64,000 bases of DNA from Mycoplasmopsis gallinacea. GTDB lineage: Bacteria > Bacillota_I > Bacilli_A > Mycoplasmatales > Metamycoplasmataceae. The stretch is taken from positions 186,001 through 250,000 of the forward strand of contig NZ_CP047225.1 of NCBI RefSeq assembly GCF_012220205.1. Direction: 5' to 3'. Within the stretch, counting starts at the first letter, position 1; each line of letters starts with the position of its first letter. Both the position numbers and the translations under genes were made by a program. Below are positions 10,781 to 20,654 of this stretch, piece by piece. Below the pieces are notes generated by a model. The model was not told the DNA's origin. It did no database searches and saw only the letters and a list, made by a program, of their open reading frames with translations.

Positions 10781-12545
10781 TTAAAATCCTTTCTCTTGCA
10801 AGTTCAAAATATTTTTGGTCTTTTTCAACACCAATAAAACTTCTGTTTAATCTCAAAGATGCTACTCCAGTAGTTCCTGAACCCATAAAGGGATCGATAA
10901 TTACATCTCCTTCATTTGTATGAATTTTAATGATTTCATTCATTAAAGTAAGACTTTTTTGTGTCGGGTGAAAAGTTCTTTCTTTCCCAGAAACTACACC
11001 TGTAATAAATTCTGATCTTAAATATGGTGTTTCTTTTGGTTTGTTAAAAATTCATTTGGCTCCTTTTTTCACTCCCCATATAGCAAATTCTTTATCTTGA
11101 ACATATCTTCTATCTACATTTCTAGGCATTGGATTAGTTTTCTTTCAAACTAAAACATCTTTAACAACAATATTATTTTTTATTAATTCATCTATTAAAT
11201 AACTTATATATAAATATGAGCAAAAAATTATTATACTTCCATTTGGTTTCAATAATTCTGTGTACGATTTAATTCAAGCTGTTAAATCAAAATTTTCATC
11301 TCATTCACCGAAATGAATACCCTTTCTTTTTCCGGATGTAAGAGTATGGAAACTGTTTTCCTTTGAAATATTATATGGTGGATCAGTGATAATGTGATCT
11401 ACTTTTAAACCATCATTTTTTAGTTCTTTGATTATGGTATATGCATCTGCGTTATATATTTTTCAATCTTTATTAGTAAGAACTTCATTTTTATATGCTC
11501 TTTGAATTGTTGCACCTATTTCTTTAGCCATTAAAGGCGGAACAGCATTTCCTATTTGTTTGCAAATACTTGTTTTGTTACCTAAAAATAAATATGAATC
11601 AGGAAAAGATTGAATTCTCGCCGCTTCCCTTGGAGTTATCGCTCTATTTAAAAAAGGATGAGAGTTTCTTCCGTTTGATGGAGTATCAAATCTAGTATCT
11701 ATTGTTGGACTTATTGTGTCTCATTTTAATCTAGATCAAGTTGTTTTAAATTTTTGTTTTCCATGCAAATGTGTAGGTAAATGACTTTTGTCACCTTCCG
11801 GTGGTATCATTTTAAGTTTTTCGATTGCTAAATCTGAATGTTTAGTTGCTATGTGATTGTATAGTTTTTCACCACGCATTAATAATTGATATTGTGTTTC
11901 CCCTTCATTTAAATATTCGGTTTCTTTTTCTCCTTCTCCTGATGATAAATAGGCTAAATCAGAAATAGCATCTCTTACAGTTGTAATTTTTTCTACTGTT
12001 TTTACTGGAAGATTTATACTTTTGCTTAATGAACCTATAATTATTGTTCTTTCTCTATTTTGTGGGACGCCAAAATCTTTAGCATTAATAGAACCAAAAT
12101 TAACAATATAACCTAATTTTTCCATTCTTGAAACTATTTCATTTATAAAGTAACCATTCGCTGCACTTAATAATGCTTTTACATTTTCGATAACAAATAC
12201 TTCTGGTTTTATTCTTTCAACTAAATCAATATATTCCAAAAACAAAAAATTTCTTGGATCTTCAAGTCCTAATTGTTTTCCTTTAAGACTAAATCCTTGA
12301 CAAGGTGGTCCTCCGATGATCATATTTACTTTGTGTTGTTTTGAAGAGTTTATTATTTCTTCTTTTATTTTTTCATCAGTAATATCTCCAAGTATTGTTT
12401 TTGCTTTTGGGTGATTGTGTTTAAATGTTTCCAAAGCATTTTTATCAAAATCAACCGCAACCATAGTTTCAAAATTTTTTATCTTTTCGATTCCTGTTGA
12501 AAAACCGCCTGCTCCAGCAAATAAATCTAATATTTTAAACTTCAT
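10767..12545 (-). CDS. Fused DNA methyltransferase: C5-cytosine domain plus N6-adenine-type domain
   Basis: One uninterrupted frame of 592 residues holds two complete methyltransferases. Residues 1-350 are an m5C enzyme: motif I DLFAGAGGFS, catalytic motif IV GGPPCQGFS, motif VI VIENV, motif VIII QNRERTIIIG, and motif X IGNAVPP near 331-337. Residues 360-592 are a beta-class amino methyltransferase: motif IV DPPYN at 388 and motif I DPFMGSGTTG at about 551. DPPY favours adenine-N6. The join near residues 345-360 shows no stop, only a TGA Trp (KDWKIYNADAY). The ATG at 12545 is chosen for the TTGGAG site 7 bases upstream; a TTG at 12557 would overlap that site. It is the first gene of the operon with the HNH endonuclease and should protect the two strands of an asymmetric site. 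Confidence 0.92.
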
Positions 12546-12563
12546 TTTAAACTCCAATTTTAT

Positions 12564-12594
12564 ATTTGAGGTAATACTTTTTTATACCTCAAAT
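12564..12594. promoter_or_regulatory. Inverted repeat at the start of the restriction-modification transcript
   Basis: ATTTGAGGTA (12564-12573) and TACCTCAAAT (12585-12594) form a perfect 10-bp inverted repeat. A minus-strand TATAAT at 12593-12598 places the transcript start at or inside it, and the Shine-Dalgarno of the methyltransferase lies just downstream. It is either an operator or a leader hairpin. Confidence 0.55.
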
Positions 12595-12598
12595 TATA
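12593..12598 (-). promoter_or_regulatory. -10 box of the restriction-modification operon
   Basis: TATAAT on the minus strand lies 47 bases upstream of the methyltransferase ATG at 12545. Unlike several neighbours this gene has a leader with a ribosome site. Confidence 0.5.
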
Positions 12599-12727
12599 GC
12601 ATTAAAGTATAGTTGATTTTAAAAATACATAATTTCGGAATTAAAAATTTCAAATTTTGCTATTCTTTTTAAATAAAGATAACAAAATATTAGTTTATAA
12701 AATATGCTTTATTTAATTTTTATTATT

Positions 12728-12733
12728 TATAAT
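12728..12733 (+). promoter_or_regulatory. -10 box of ffh, probably leaderless
   Basis: TATAAT ends 7 bases before the ffh ATG at 12741. No Shine-Dalgarno could fit between them. Confidence 0.55.
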
Positions 12734-12740
12734 TTTAAAT

Positions 12741-14105
12741 ATGATTAATTTTTTAGAAAAAAGAATGCAAAAAGCCTTAGCAAAAATGGCTAAAAAAACC
12801 GTCCTCAAAGAGGAAGATATAATTGAAATTACAAGAGAAGTAAGAATGGCTCTTTTAGAAGCTGACGTTAACTTAAAAGTTGTTAAAGAATTTATTGCTA
12901 ACGTTAAAGAAAAAGCTCTTTCTACTGAAATTATTGGTAAATTAAACCCTTCACAACAAATGATTAAAATTTTTCATGAAGAACTTGTCAGAATTCTTGG
13001 TGGAGAAGTTAAAGAAATTAAAATTGACAAAAAACCTTACATTATTATGATGTGTGGGCTTCAAGGATCAGGGAAAACTACAACAGTAGCAAAATTAGCT
13101 TACTATCTTAAAAAGAAAAAACAAGTAGAAAAACCACTTTTAGTAGCTGGTGATATTTATCGTCCAGCTGCGGTTGATCAACTTGTTACTTTGGCTAAAA
13201 GCATCCAAATGGATTATTTTGAAAAAGGAACTAGCGTTCCTGTTGATCAAATTATCCAGGAAGCTTTAAAATATGCTAAAGAAAATGGAAATGACTTGAT
13301 TTTAATTGATACTGCAGGGCGTTTATCAATTGATGAGAAACTTATGCAAGAGTTAAAAGATGCTAAGAAAGTAGCTCATCCAGATGAAATTTTCTTTGTT
13401 GCCGACTCTCTTTCAGGTCAAGATATCATCAATGTCGCTTCAACTTTTAATGACAATCTTAAATTAACAGGGACAATTATTACAAAACTTGATTCTGATG
13501 CTCGTGGTGGAGCTGCATTTAGCTTAAGAAGTGTTTTAAACTTGCCAATTCGTTTCATCGGAACCGGAGAAAAAGTATCTAACTTAGATCTTTTCTACCC
13601 AGATAGAATGGCAGATAGAATTTTAGGTATGGGTGATGTTATGAGTCTTATCGAAAAAGCTCAAGATGTTATTGATGCTTCAAAAGCTGAAAAAATGATG
13701 ATGAAAATGTTCAGTGGAGAATTTACTCTAGATGATTTAATGGAACAAATTTCTCAAATTAAAAACTTAGGTAAATTTTCTAAGATCTTAAAAATGCTCC
13801 CAGGAAATCTTAGTTCAAAAATATCTGAATCACAAATGGAAAAAGCTGAAGAAAAATTTGCTCTTTATCAAATTTTAATTTCTTCAATGACTAAAAAAGA
13901 AAGACAAAATCCTAAATTATTAAAACAAGCTTCTCGTAAAGAAAGAATCTTAAAAGGAAGCGGAAGAACCGCTCAAGAATACAATAAATTATTAAATGAT
14001 TTTGATGCTATGTCAAAGAGAATGCAAGATATGGCTAAAAACATTAAAAACGGTAATTTTGGTGGATTCGGTGGTTTAGGTGGTTCAGGTGGCGGAATGT
14101 TTTAA
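12741..14105 (+). CDS. ffh: Signal recognition particle GTPase Ffh (SRP54)
   Basis: Ffh binds signal sequences and 4.5S RNA and delivers ribosomes to FtsY at the membrane. The 454 residues include the N-terminal helical domain, the GTPase domain (P-loop GLQGSGKTTTVAKLA near 110, DTAGR near 192, TKLDSDARGG near 250) and a methionine-rich M domain (MMMKMFSGEFTLDDLMEQ, later MSKRMQDMAKN). The tail is glycine-rich (NFGGFGGLGGSGGGMF), as is common at Ffh C-termini. No frame problem is seen. A terminator follows directly. Confidence 0.98.
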   Translation: MINFLEKRMQKALAKMAKKTVLKEEDIIEITREVRMALLEADVNLKVVKEFIANVKEKALSTEIIGKLNPSQQMIKIFHEELVRILGGEVKEIKIDKKPYIIMMCGLQGSGKTTTVAKLAYYLKKKKQVEKPLLVAGDIYRPAAVDQLVTLAKSIQMDYFEKGTSVPVDQIIQEALKYAKENGNDLILIDTAGRLSIDEKLMQELKDAKKVAHPDEIFFVADSLSGQDIINVASTFNDNLKLTGTIITKLDSDARGGAAFSLRSVLNLPIRFIGTGEKVSNLDLFYPDRMADRILGMGDVMSLIEKAQDVIDASKAEKMMMKMFSGEFTLDDLMEQISQIKNLGKFSKILKMLPGNLSSKISESQMEKAEEKFALYQILISSMTKKERQNPKLLKQASRKERILKGSGRTAQEYNKLLNDFDAMSKRMQDMAKNIKNGNFGGFGGLGGSGGGMF

Positions 14106-14116
14106 TGCCTGCTAAG

Positions 14117-14156
14117 CTCTCAAATTTGTATAACAAACTTCCTTTGGGAGTTTTTT
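14117..14156 (+). terminator. ffh terminator
   Basis: CTCTCAAA (14117-14124) pairs with TTTGGGAG (14143-14150) using one G-T pair. TTTTTT follows. Confidence 0.75.
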
Positions 14157-14202
14157 ATTTTGCAAATTTGGAGGACTTGGCTTAAGGATGCTCCATAAAT
14201 TC

Positions 14203-14313
14203 TTTTTTAGTTTGACACTTTTAAAAACTATAAATATGAATAGACCTAAAATATAGTTATATTCATCTTTTATTAAACTGTAATTCCTATATAGTAAATT
14301 TCATATCTATGCT
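14203..14313 (-). mobile_element. Solo end of an IS1634-like element (remnant)
   Basis: About 110 bases align with the left end of copy 1 (6552-6660): the terminal TTTAGTTTGACACTT, the terminator hairpin (ATGAATAG with a matching right arm) and the transposase C-terminal codons including CCTATATAGTAAATTT. The rest of the element is missing. Divergence shows it is older than the two intact copies. Bases 14314-14470 hold nothing identifiable. Confidence 0.7.
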
Positions 14314-14490
14314 TTTATCTTAGTAGTAAATATAGAATAATAACAATAACATTTAACACTGAATTCAACTATTCTGTTTTTGAAGTGAACTGAAAGATAA
14401 GTGTAATTGTGTACAAAAAATGTTATTTTTTAATTGTAAAATGTATGTTATTTTTTTACCGTTCAGACACATATGCACAAAATAATATAA

Positions 14491-14901
14491 TTATTATATA
14501 AGGAAGAATTTTTAAAAAATGATGGTAAAAATTTTGCAAGCAAAGTGCATTCAGATTGATCAGGTTCGATGATTCATTTATTCGATGCTGAACCTGAAGA
14601 GTATTTAATTAAAAATAAAGCTCCAGTAATGATTTCTTTTGTTAATTTAAAAAAATGGGCAGGTTATAATGTTGTAATATATGTTTGAAATTCTAAAACA
14701 GGCAAGTATTTAATTCACTACGGATGACCCGATGGCAGAAACTCATAAAGAATTATAAATAAATCTGATGTGTGGGGAATAGCAAATCCAGCTTATTGAT
14801 ACTCATTCAAAGTGAAAGATCAATTTAAAAAAGAAACAAGAAAAGCTTTTAGTTTCAAAAACGAGGTAATTTCTTATGATGAATTTAAGGCAAAATACTA
14901 A
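14491..14901 (+). pseudogene. C-terminal fragment of a putative exported cysteine peptidase
   Basis: The fragment is open from 14491 but has no start codon, and its 5' part is deleted just after a conserved upstream stretch (compare 39630-39653). The protein text includes NKAPVMISFVNLKKWAGYNV and YLIHYGWPDGRNS, then an in-frame TAA near 14748, then NKSDVWGIANPAYWYSF and the end ISYDEFKAKY. HYGW followed by an Asn/Trp-containing tail resembles the His/Asn half of papain-like (C39-type) peptidases found in mycoplasmas. That assignment is by pattern only. It is followed, with overlap, by a membrane-protein gene, as in the second copy at 39685. Confidence 0.55.
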
Positions 14902-15416
14902 TAAAAGATTAATTATTCATTTTTGTGCTTTACAATCAATAATTTTTCTCTTATTAACAGCAGGTCTCTTAAGCTATATTTCTTACGGAATAATAGTAAG
15001 CAAAAAATTATGGTGGCTGATTCTGGTTTTTTATCGAAATTGCAATTTGTTTTTATGTTTTAACTGTTTTAATATTGATTATTTCTAAAATTCCACTAAT
15101 AAATTCTTTTAATTCCTGAAAAATTAAATTATTATATCTTTTTACATTCGGTATCTTCTTATTAAAAGTAAAAGATGAAAATATTGCTAATTTTAAACTG
15201 CTAAGAAAAACAAATTTAATTATGATTTTTGTGTGAAGTTTTGTATTCTTAGGTTTTTTGATTTTTTTAATTGTTGTTTGTTTATTAAAAAATGAAGACA
15301 TATTTCCAAATCTATGAGATGTTATATTATTTGAATCTATTTTAATTGTACCTGCTTTAGTACCATTAGTTTTCAATTTATTTTTATATAAAAAATCTTT
15401 AGCTTTAGCACAATAA
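14876..15416 (+). pseudogene. Frameshifted polytopic membrane protein, paralogue of the gene at 39831
   Basis: The frame starts MMNLRQNTNKRLIIHFC and is nearly identical to the intact 180-residue paralogue. One base is gained or lost near 15010-15015, where the reading frame switches. After correction the text continues through WFFIEIAICFYVLTVL, a second hydrophobic block and IFVWSFVFLGFLIF to KSLALAQ and a TAA at 15414-15416. Four to five membrane helices would be expected. Function is unknown. It overlaps the end of the peptidase fragment by 26 bases, so the two formed one translation unit. Confidence 0.7.
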
Positions 15417-15432
15417 TAGCTTAATAACAAAG

Positions 15433-15479
15433 CACAAGTACAGAGTAAAAATTTTGTAACTCTTGTATTTGTGTTTTTT
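15433..15479 (+). terminator. Terminator of the membrane-protein cassette, copy 1
   Basis: An imperfect stem of about 14 bp (15433-15446 with 15459-15473) is followed by TTTTTT. The equivalent hairpin is kept after copy 2 at 40391-40434. Confidence 0.65.
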
Positions 15480-15552
15480 ATATTCTTTTATTGACAACCT
15501 ACTATGTAAATTATTATAAATCCTGAATTTATAAGTTAGAACTTTATAAAAA

Positions 15553-15582
15553 ACGAATACATCTACAAGCAAGGTGTATTCG
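15553..15582. repeat. Hairpin abutting an IS30-family end remnant
   Basis: CGAATACA and TGTATTCG pair around a short loop. The IS30 end at 15583 begins directly after the right arm, as with the intact IS30 copies in this window. Confidence 0.55.
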
Positions 15583-15640
15583 TGCTCAATTGTAATTTGC
15601 ATTGCAACGCCTGGGTTCGAACACACAAAAAAAGGCGCGG
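15583..15640 (+). mobile_element. IS30-family left-end remnant
   Basis: Bases 15583-15610 match the left end of the intact element at 45756 with one mismatch (TGCTCAATTGTAATTTGCAT onward). Similarity fades through an A-rich stretch matching the CACAAGAAAAAAAGGC region. No transposase is left. Confidence 0.7.
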
Positions 15641-15645
15641 TTATA

Positions 15646-15695
15646 TAAACTAGGAAACGAAATATTGACACAACCATATTTCGTGTCCTAGTTTA
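15646..15695. repeat. 20-bp near-perfect inverted repeat
   Basis: 15646-15665 and 15676-15695 are complementary at 19 of 20 positions around the loop TGACACAACC. No T-tract follows (CCTAGTTTAATT), so it is not an ordinary terminator. It lies 90 bases upstream of the amylase lipoprotein gene. It may be an operator, an attenuator-like structure or the end of an element. Confidence 0.7.
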
Positions 15696-15772
15696 CCTAG
15701 TTTAATTAGAAGATTTTTTGTTTTGTTACCTTGATGTATCAAATATGAACATTCTTTTAATGCATTAAAATT

Positions 15773-15778
15773 TATAAT
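15773..15778 (+). promoter_or_regulatory. -10 box of the amylase lipoprotein gene, probably leaderless
   Basis: TATAAT ends 6 bases before ATG 15785, with no room for a Shine-Dalgarno. Confidence 0.5.
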
Positions 15779-15784
15779 ATTAAT

Positions 15785-17617
15785 ATGAAAATAAAATTAT
15801 TTTTGAATTCATTTGCTTTATCGATGCCACTTATTAGTGTAATAAGTTGCAAACCGCAAGAAAATAAACAATTAAAACTTTGAGGTGATGATAAATTTAA
15901 TACCAAAATCAATTTAAATAAATTAAGTTATGTTTCAGATTTGGAAAATGTTAATTTTATCGCACCTTTTAACCATGAAATCGAAAAATCAAATACTATG
16001 TACCAATTAACAGTGTATAGTTTTGCAGATGGTAATAATGATGGAATTGGCGATTTTATAGGACTGGCGAATAATTTAGATTATTTTGTAAATTTAGGAA
16101 TTGACACTCTTTATTTATCACCAATACATCCAGCTAGTTCTTATCATGGATATGACGTTATTGATTATTGTGATGTAGCGCCTGAACTTGGTGGAATGGA
16201 AGCTTTTGATAATTTCTTAATAAAAGCACATCAAAAAGGTATAAGAGTTATTTTGGACATGGTTATCAATCACACATCTTATGAACATCCTTGATTTCAA
16301 AAAGCCTTATCAGGTGATACTAAATATGAAAAATATTATCGCTTTTACGAAAAAGGAACTCAGGCTAATGATGATAAAAAATATGGAATCGATGATTCTT
16401 GACTTAGAAATTTATTTTTTAACGTAGATAAAAAAATTTCTGCTACTAATAAAACATATGTTGCAACATTTTGAGCTGGAATGCCTGATTTAAATTTAGA
16501 TAATCCTGATTTATATCAAGAAATTATGAATATACACCAATTTTGAATTAAAAAAGGTGTAGATGGCTTTAGATACGATGCTTTTTATCATATTTGAGAT
16601 GGTGAAAACCCAAATGAACCATCTGATCCTAACGGACAAAAAACTGCAAAATTATTTGCTGATATAAGAGATTCAATTACACCTATTTACTTAAAAAATA
16701 ATTTAGGTTTTTCATCACCGCTTTTATTTGGCGAGTGATGAAAAGAGCCGGAAGAAGCATCTAAATATTTTAAATACAACAACAAAGATGCATTAAGTAC
16801 AGTCATAGATGGAGCAAGATTTAAAAACTCTAGAACAATTTCATTAAATTCAACACAAGAAATTGATTTAAAAAACTTTTTAAATAATATTGATGAAAAT
16901 TATAAAGTTTCTTCAAGATACTGAATTCCATTTTTAGATAACCATGACGTTAATAGATGAATTTTAAACCGCGCTGATGATATTAATTATAAAATCGATC
17001 CAAATAATCCTAAAATTTCAAAAGATTTAATCAATTATCAAAAGTATGGATTAATTGCTTTATTATCAAGAGGAGGACTTCCAACTCTTTATAACGGAAA
17101 CGAATTAGGTATGTTTGGTGGTCCAAAAAGCAAAGGTGATAATTATGTTAGAGAGGCGTTTCCGTGAAATGATTCTAAAAAACAAGTTAATTTTTATGAA
17201 AGACGAAGTGGAAAAGATTCATCAATTATAAAAGTTGGTAACTCAAAAGGGATTGAATCAATTGAAAAACAAATAAACAATCCTTATTCAATTTATAATT
17301 TCACAGCTAAAATACTTAAAATAAGAAAAGAATATGATTCAATTAAAAAACAGGATACTAAATATATTGCACCTTTTGCTGATGTAATTAACGCAAATTA
17401 TATTGTTAATAACTTAAATAACATCACGCTAAGAAAAAATGAAAACGGTAGCTATATTTTATTTGCTTACAACCCTAAAAGACAATTTAAATTTGCAATA
17501 AAAGACAATTTTAAAATTAAAAAAATATTGTTAAACGAAAATATAGAAATAGAGGGTAATTTAATAAAAGGAAAACAAGAAGGTGCTTTTGGAATTTTCG
17601 AAATAAGTGAAAAGTAA
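15785..17617 (+). CDS. Surface alpha-amylase lipoprotein (GH13)
   Basis: The 610-residue exported enzyme should cut alpha-1,4 glucan outside the cell. A lipoprotein signal peptide ends LISVIS-Cys22. GH13 landmarks are present: SPIHPASSYHGYDVIDY, DMVINHTSYEHPWF, the nucleophile Asp265 in GVDGFRYDAF, acid/base Glu317 in LLFGEWW, and Asp388 in LDNHDVNR. All three catalytic acids are kept. The C-terminal beta domain is short. The cytosolic protein at 29128 is its paralogue, sharing FADGNNDGIGDFIGL. It opens the maltodextrin island and lies upstream of the transporter, which fits a role in making importable oligosaccharide. Confidence 0.92.
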
Positions 17618-17645
17618 ACTTGTATATACAAGTGCTTTTTATTAC
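17617..17645 (+). terminator. Weak hairpin after the amylase gene
   Basis: ACTTGT and ACAAGT pair around TATAT just after the stop, with a short T-rich tail. Termination may be partial, allowing read-through to the transporter genes. Confidence 0.4.
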
Positions 17646-17725
17646 TGTAAGTATAAGAAAAAATTCTTGTATAACTAAATATTAATAGAAAAGAATAAAA
17701 TTATAGATATGGAAACATTACTATT

Positions 17726-18151
17726 ATGATAAAAAGAGAAAAACTAAACTGAAAAACGCGATTTAGATACTTTTGATTAGGAAAAAGACCAAGAGAAAGA
17801 AAGTCTTTACCTAAAATAGTTGAATATTTATATATGATTTTTGCAAATATCATCTTACTTATATTTACAATTTTAGTAATTTGAGAAATTTTTGCTTTTA
17901 AATCATCTGAAAATAAAAGTTTAGCTGAAAATTTTAATTTATATGGATGAAGAATTCTAATAAGCTTAGCTTCTTTTGGATATGTAACTATAATTTTGTG
18001 TTCAATTCATATTTTCTATATTTTAAGCAAAACTGAATTTTATAAATGAAGCGGAATTTTAGGCGTTGTTTTTTCTTTACTAGGACTTTCTCCTATTGCA
18101 TTATTTTTCTTAATGGTATCTTATTCCAAAAATGAAATTGCTTTTTATTAA
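17726..18151 (+). CDS. Small polytopic membrane protein of the maltodextrin island
   Basis: The 141-residue protein starts MIKREKLNWKTRFRYFWLGK, a basic cytoplasmic segment. Hydrophobic segments follow at about residues 38-55, 72-98 and 108-132. The spacing suggests three helices and a short external loop (KSSENKSLAENFNLYG). I recognise no family. It lies 36 bases upstream of the binding-lipoprotein gene on the same strand and is one of three orphan membrane proteins among the transporter genes (the others are at 20655 and 28316). A link to the transporter is inferred from position only. Confidence 0.75.
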
Positions 18152-18186
18152 ATTGTAAAGTAATAAAGTAATGAAGGGATATAAAT

Positions 18187-20649
18187 ATGAGTAAAAAAAC
18201 TAAATTTATGAAACTTGCAGCAAGCGCAGCAGCAATCGGAATGCCTTTATTTGGTTTTGTCGTTTCTTGCGGGAATAACGCAAGTGAAACTAATAAAGAA
18301 ATAGTTATTGCGGTTGACGGGGTGCAAAAGGATTTTTATAATGAAGTTAAAGCTATTTTTGATAAATCTAAATCAGCAGCAAAAGGATTTAAAATCAGAT
18401 TTATTGAAAAAGACGTTTTTGGTGCTTTAGATTTTGACGTTGCTGGTGCAACAGATACTAAAGTTGTTTCTGACATTTTCTACGCTCCACAAGATAGAGT
18501 TACAACTCTTGTACAAAAAGGTTCTGTTGTTCCATTAGAAGAATTTGATTCAGAGCTTTTTACCGAAGTTGCTAAACAACTTGGAGCAACTCCTCAAGAA
18601 GTAGAGCAAATGAGATCATTTGGTCAAATTGATGGAATTAAAAAAGTTAATAATATAATTACTCCAATTACCAAACTTTATGCTATTAGACATAATACAG
18701 AAGGAATTGTTCTTGCTTCTAATAAAACAGAATCAGAAACAAGAGCTGAACTTAAAAATGAAAACACCGACACTCTTGCTGAACTTGTAAAAGAAGGAAA
18801 AGCTATTTTTAGAATTCAAGACTTCTGATATGGAAATGGTGTTTTAGCTGGTGCTTTTAAACAAATTCAACAAAAATACGCTAGCGAACTTACAGAAGAT
18901 TCAACAAATACTCCAGTTGATTTAATGAAAAAAATTCTTTATAACTCAGATGAGCTTGCTAAAGCTTCATCAGGATTTATTCAAGCATCAACAGCTGAAG
19001 GGGCACAAATTCCTGCGGATAAATATAACAAATATTTTAAAGAAGCTCTTGGGATTGTATCTAAAATTTATTATCCATTATGAGAGGCTGCTTACAAATT
19101 AAATGAAGCACAATTTGCTGAATCAGTTTGAGCTAAAAAAGGAATTTCTCAAGGTGATCTTAAAGCGGTATTAAGTAATGATATGGGTTCAGTTCAAAAT
19201 AAAATATTTGAACTTATGAAAAATAACAAAATTAATTACGCTATTGTTGGTACTTGAGATATTCAAAATGCTCAACAAAGTGGTAATGCTCAATCATTTT
19301 TCAATGTTATAAATGTAACTGAAGAAAGTTCATATTTACAAGCAGCAGGTTCATGATCATACCTTATTAACATTAGAAATGCTAACGCATCAAAAGAAAG
19401 AAGAGAAGCTTTTAAAGAACTTATTAAAGCTATTTTCACTGTAGATGCGTATAAAAAATACTTCAAAAAAGATTCAAAAGTTCCATTTGTTAGAAAAATT
19501 CAAGGAGAACTTAAAAAATCTATTTTACAAGACAATGCTGAATTAGATAATGAAATACAATCATTAATGACAGAACTTGGATACAGAAATATCGATGAAT
19601 ATAGAGTTGCTTTTGAAAAAGAACTTAAAACAGCACAGGAATATTCAAATATTTCTCTTTCTGATTGATCAACAGAAAATGATCACAACGATCCTCTTGC
19701 TGAAAGCAATCTTAAAAAAGCATCTTCAATTACTGAAACAATTACAGCATCAGGAATCATTACTCAAGATAATGTTAATGAAATATCAGAAAAAATTAAA
19801 GATCAAGTTTCTTTAAGAAATGCAGAAGCTGCTATTTTAGGTCTTAGTGACGTTGCAAACCTTACTGGTGATGGTCAAACATGACAACTTGGTAAAGAAA
19901 TTGTTAAATTAGAATATATGAAATCACACCAAGAACTTGTACAAAATAGTAATGAAGACTCAATGACACTTCACGTAAGAAAAGTAGAAAAATTAATTTT
20001 TGGAGCTAATGGTGATAATTCTGATGAAAAAGATGCTTTATATGACAAAATCGCACAAGCAAATTCAGATGGTACACTTAATAATTTAGTTGATGAAGTT
20101 AAAAATAAAGCACTTGAATTTGCTAAACAAGCATCAACTAATTCAAATGTAGATGAAGAAAAAGTAAAAAGAGCAGCTGAGTTATACTTTAATTCATATG
20201 TAAATACTGCTTTAATTAGACAATGATCAAAATCTCTTATTGAAAATAATATGGCTCTTAAAAAAGATCAAACACCTTCAAATATTAAAGTTTCACAAGT
20301 TATTGAAAAAATCGCTAAATATGATAAATCATTATCAGTTAATGTTGTTTTAAATGTTCTTACATCAACAAAATCTCTTCAAGACAACGGTATCGGAATT
20401 TTAGAATCTCAAAGTGGTCGTATTGATGGGTCAAATCCACAATATGGTGTTGTTTGAGGAAACTGAAACGATCAAACATTTGGAAACAAAGTATGATTAG
20501 AATCACTTGCAGGACTTAGTGGAGATAAAGAAATTAATTCAATTGATAAATTCACAGATGCAGTTGCTTCAAAATTAAGTGATTTATTCTCTCAATCAGC
20601 AAATGCAATTAATGAATCTAATTCATCAACAAATGTTGTCATTAATTAA
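18187..20649 (+). CDS. Maltodextrin-binding lipoprotein of an ABC transporter
   Basis: This is the extracellular solute-binding protein feeding the MalFGK-type importer downstream. The signal peptide has the lipobox FGFVVS-Cys28, then GNNASETNKEIVIAVDGVQK, the usual start of a type-I extracellular binding domain. At 820 residues it is about twice the length of a classical MalE. The first 430 residues carry the binding-protein pattern (KVVSDIFYAPQDRVTTLVQK, SWSYLINIRNANASKERREA). The rest is a mostly helical extension of unknown role that includes VWGNWNDQTFGNKVW near the C-terminus. GAAGGGATATAA before the ATG is a plausible ribosome site. Substrate is inferred from context. Confidence 0.85.
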
Positions 20650-20654
20650 TTTAA

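Noticed and set aside
15600-15640. GGGTTCGAACAC resembles a tRNA T-loop
   Set aside because: No acceptor, D or anticodon stem can be built around it; the stretch is part of the IS30-end remnant.
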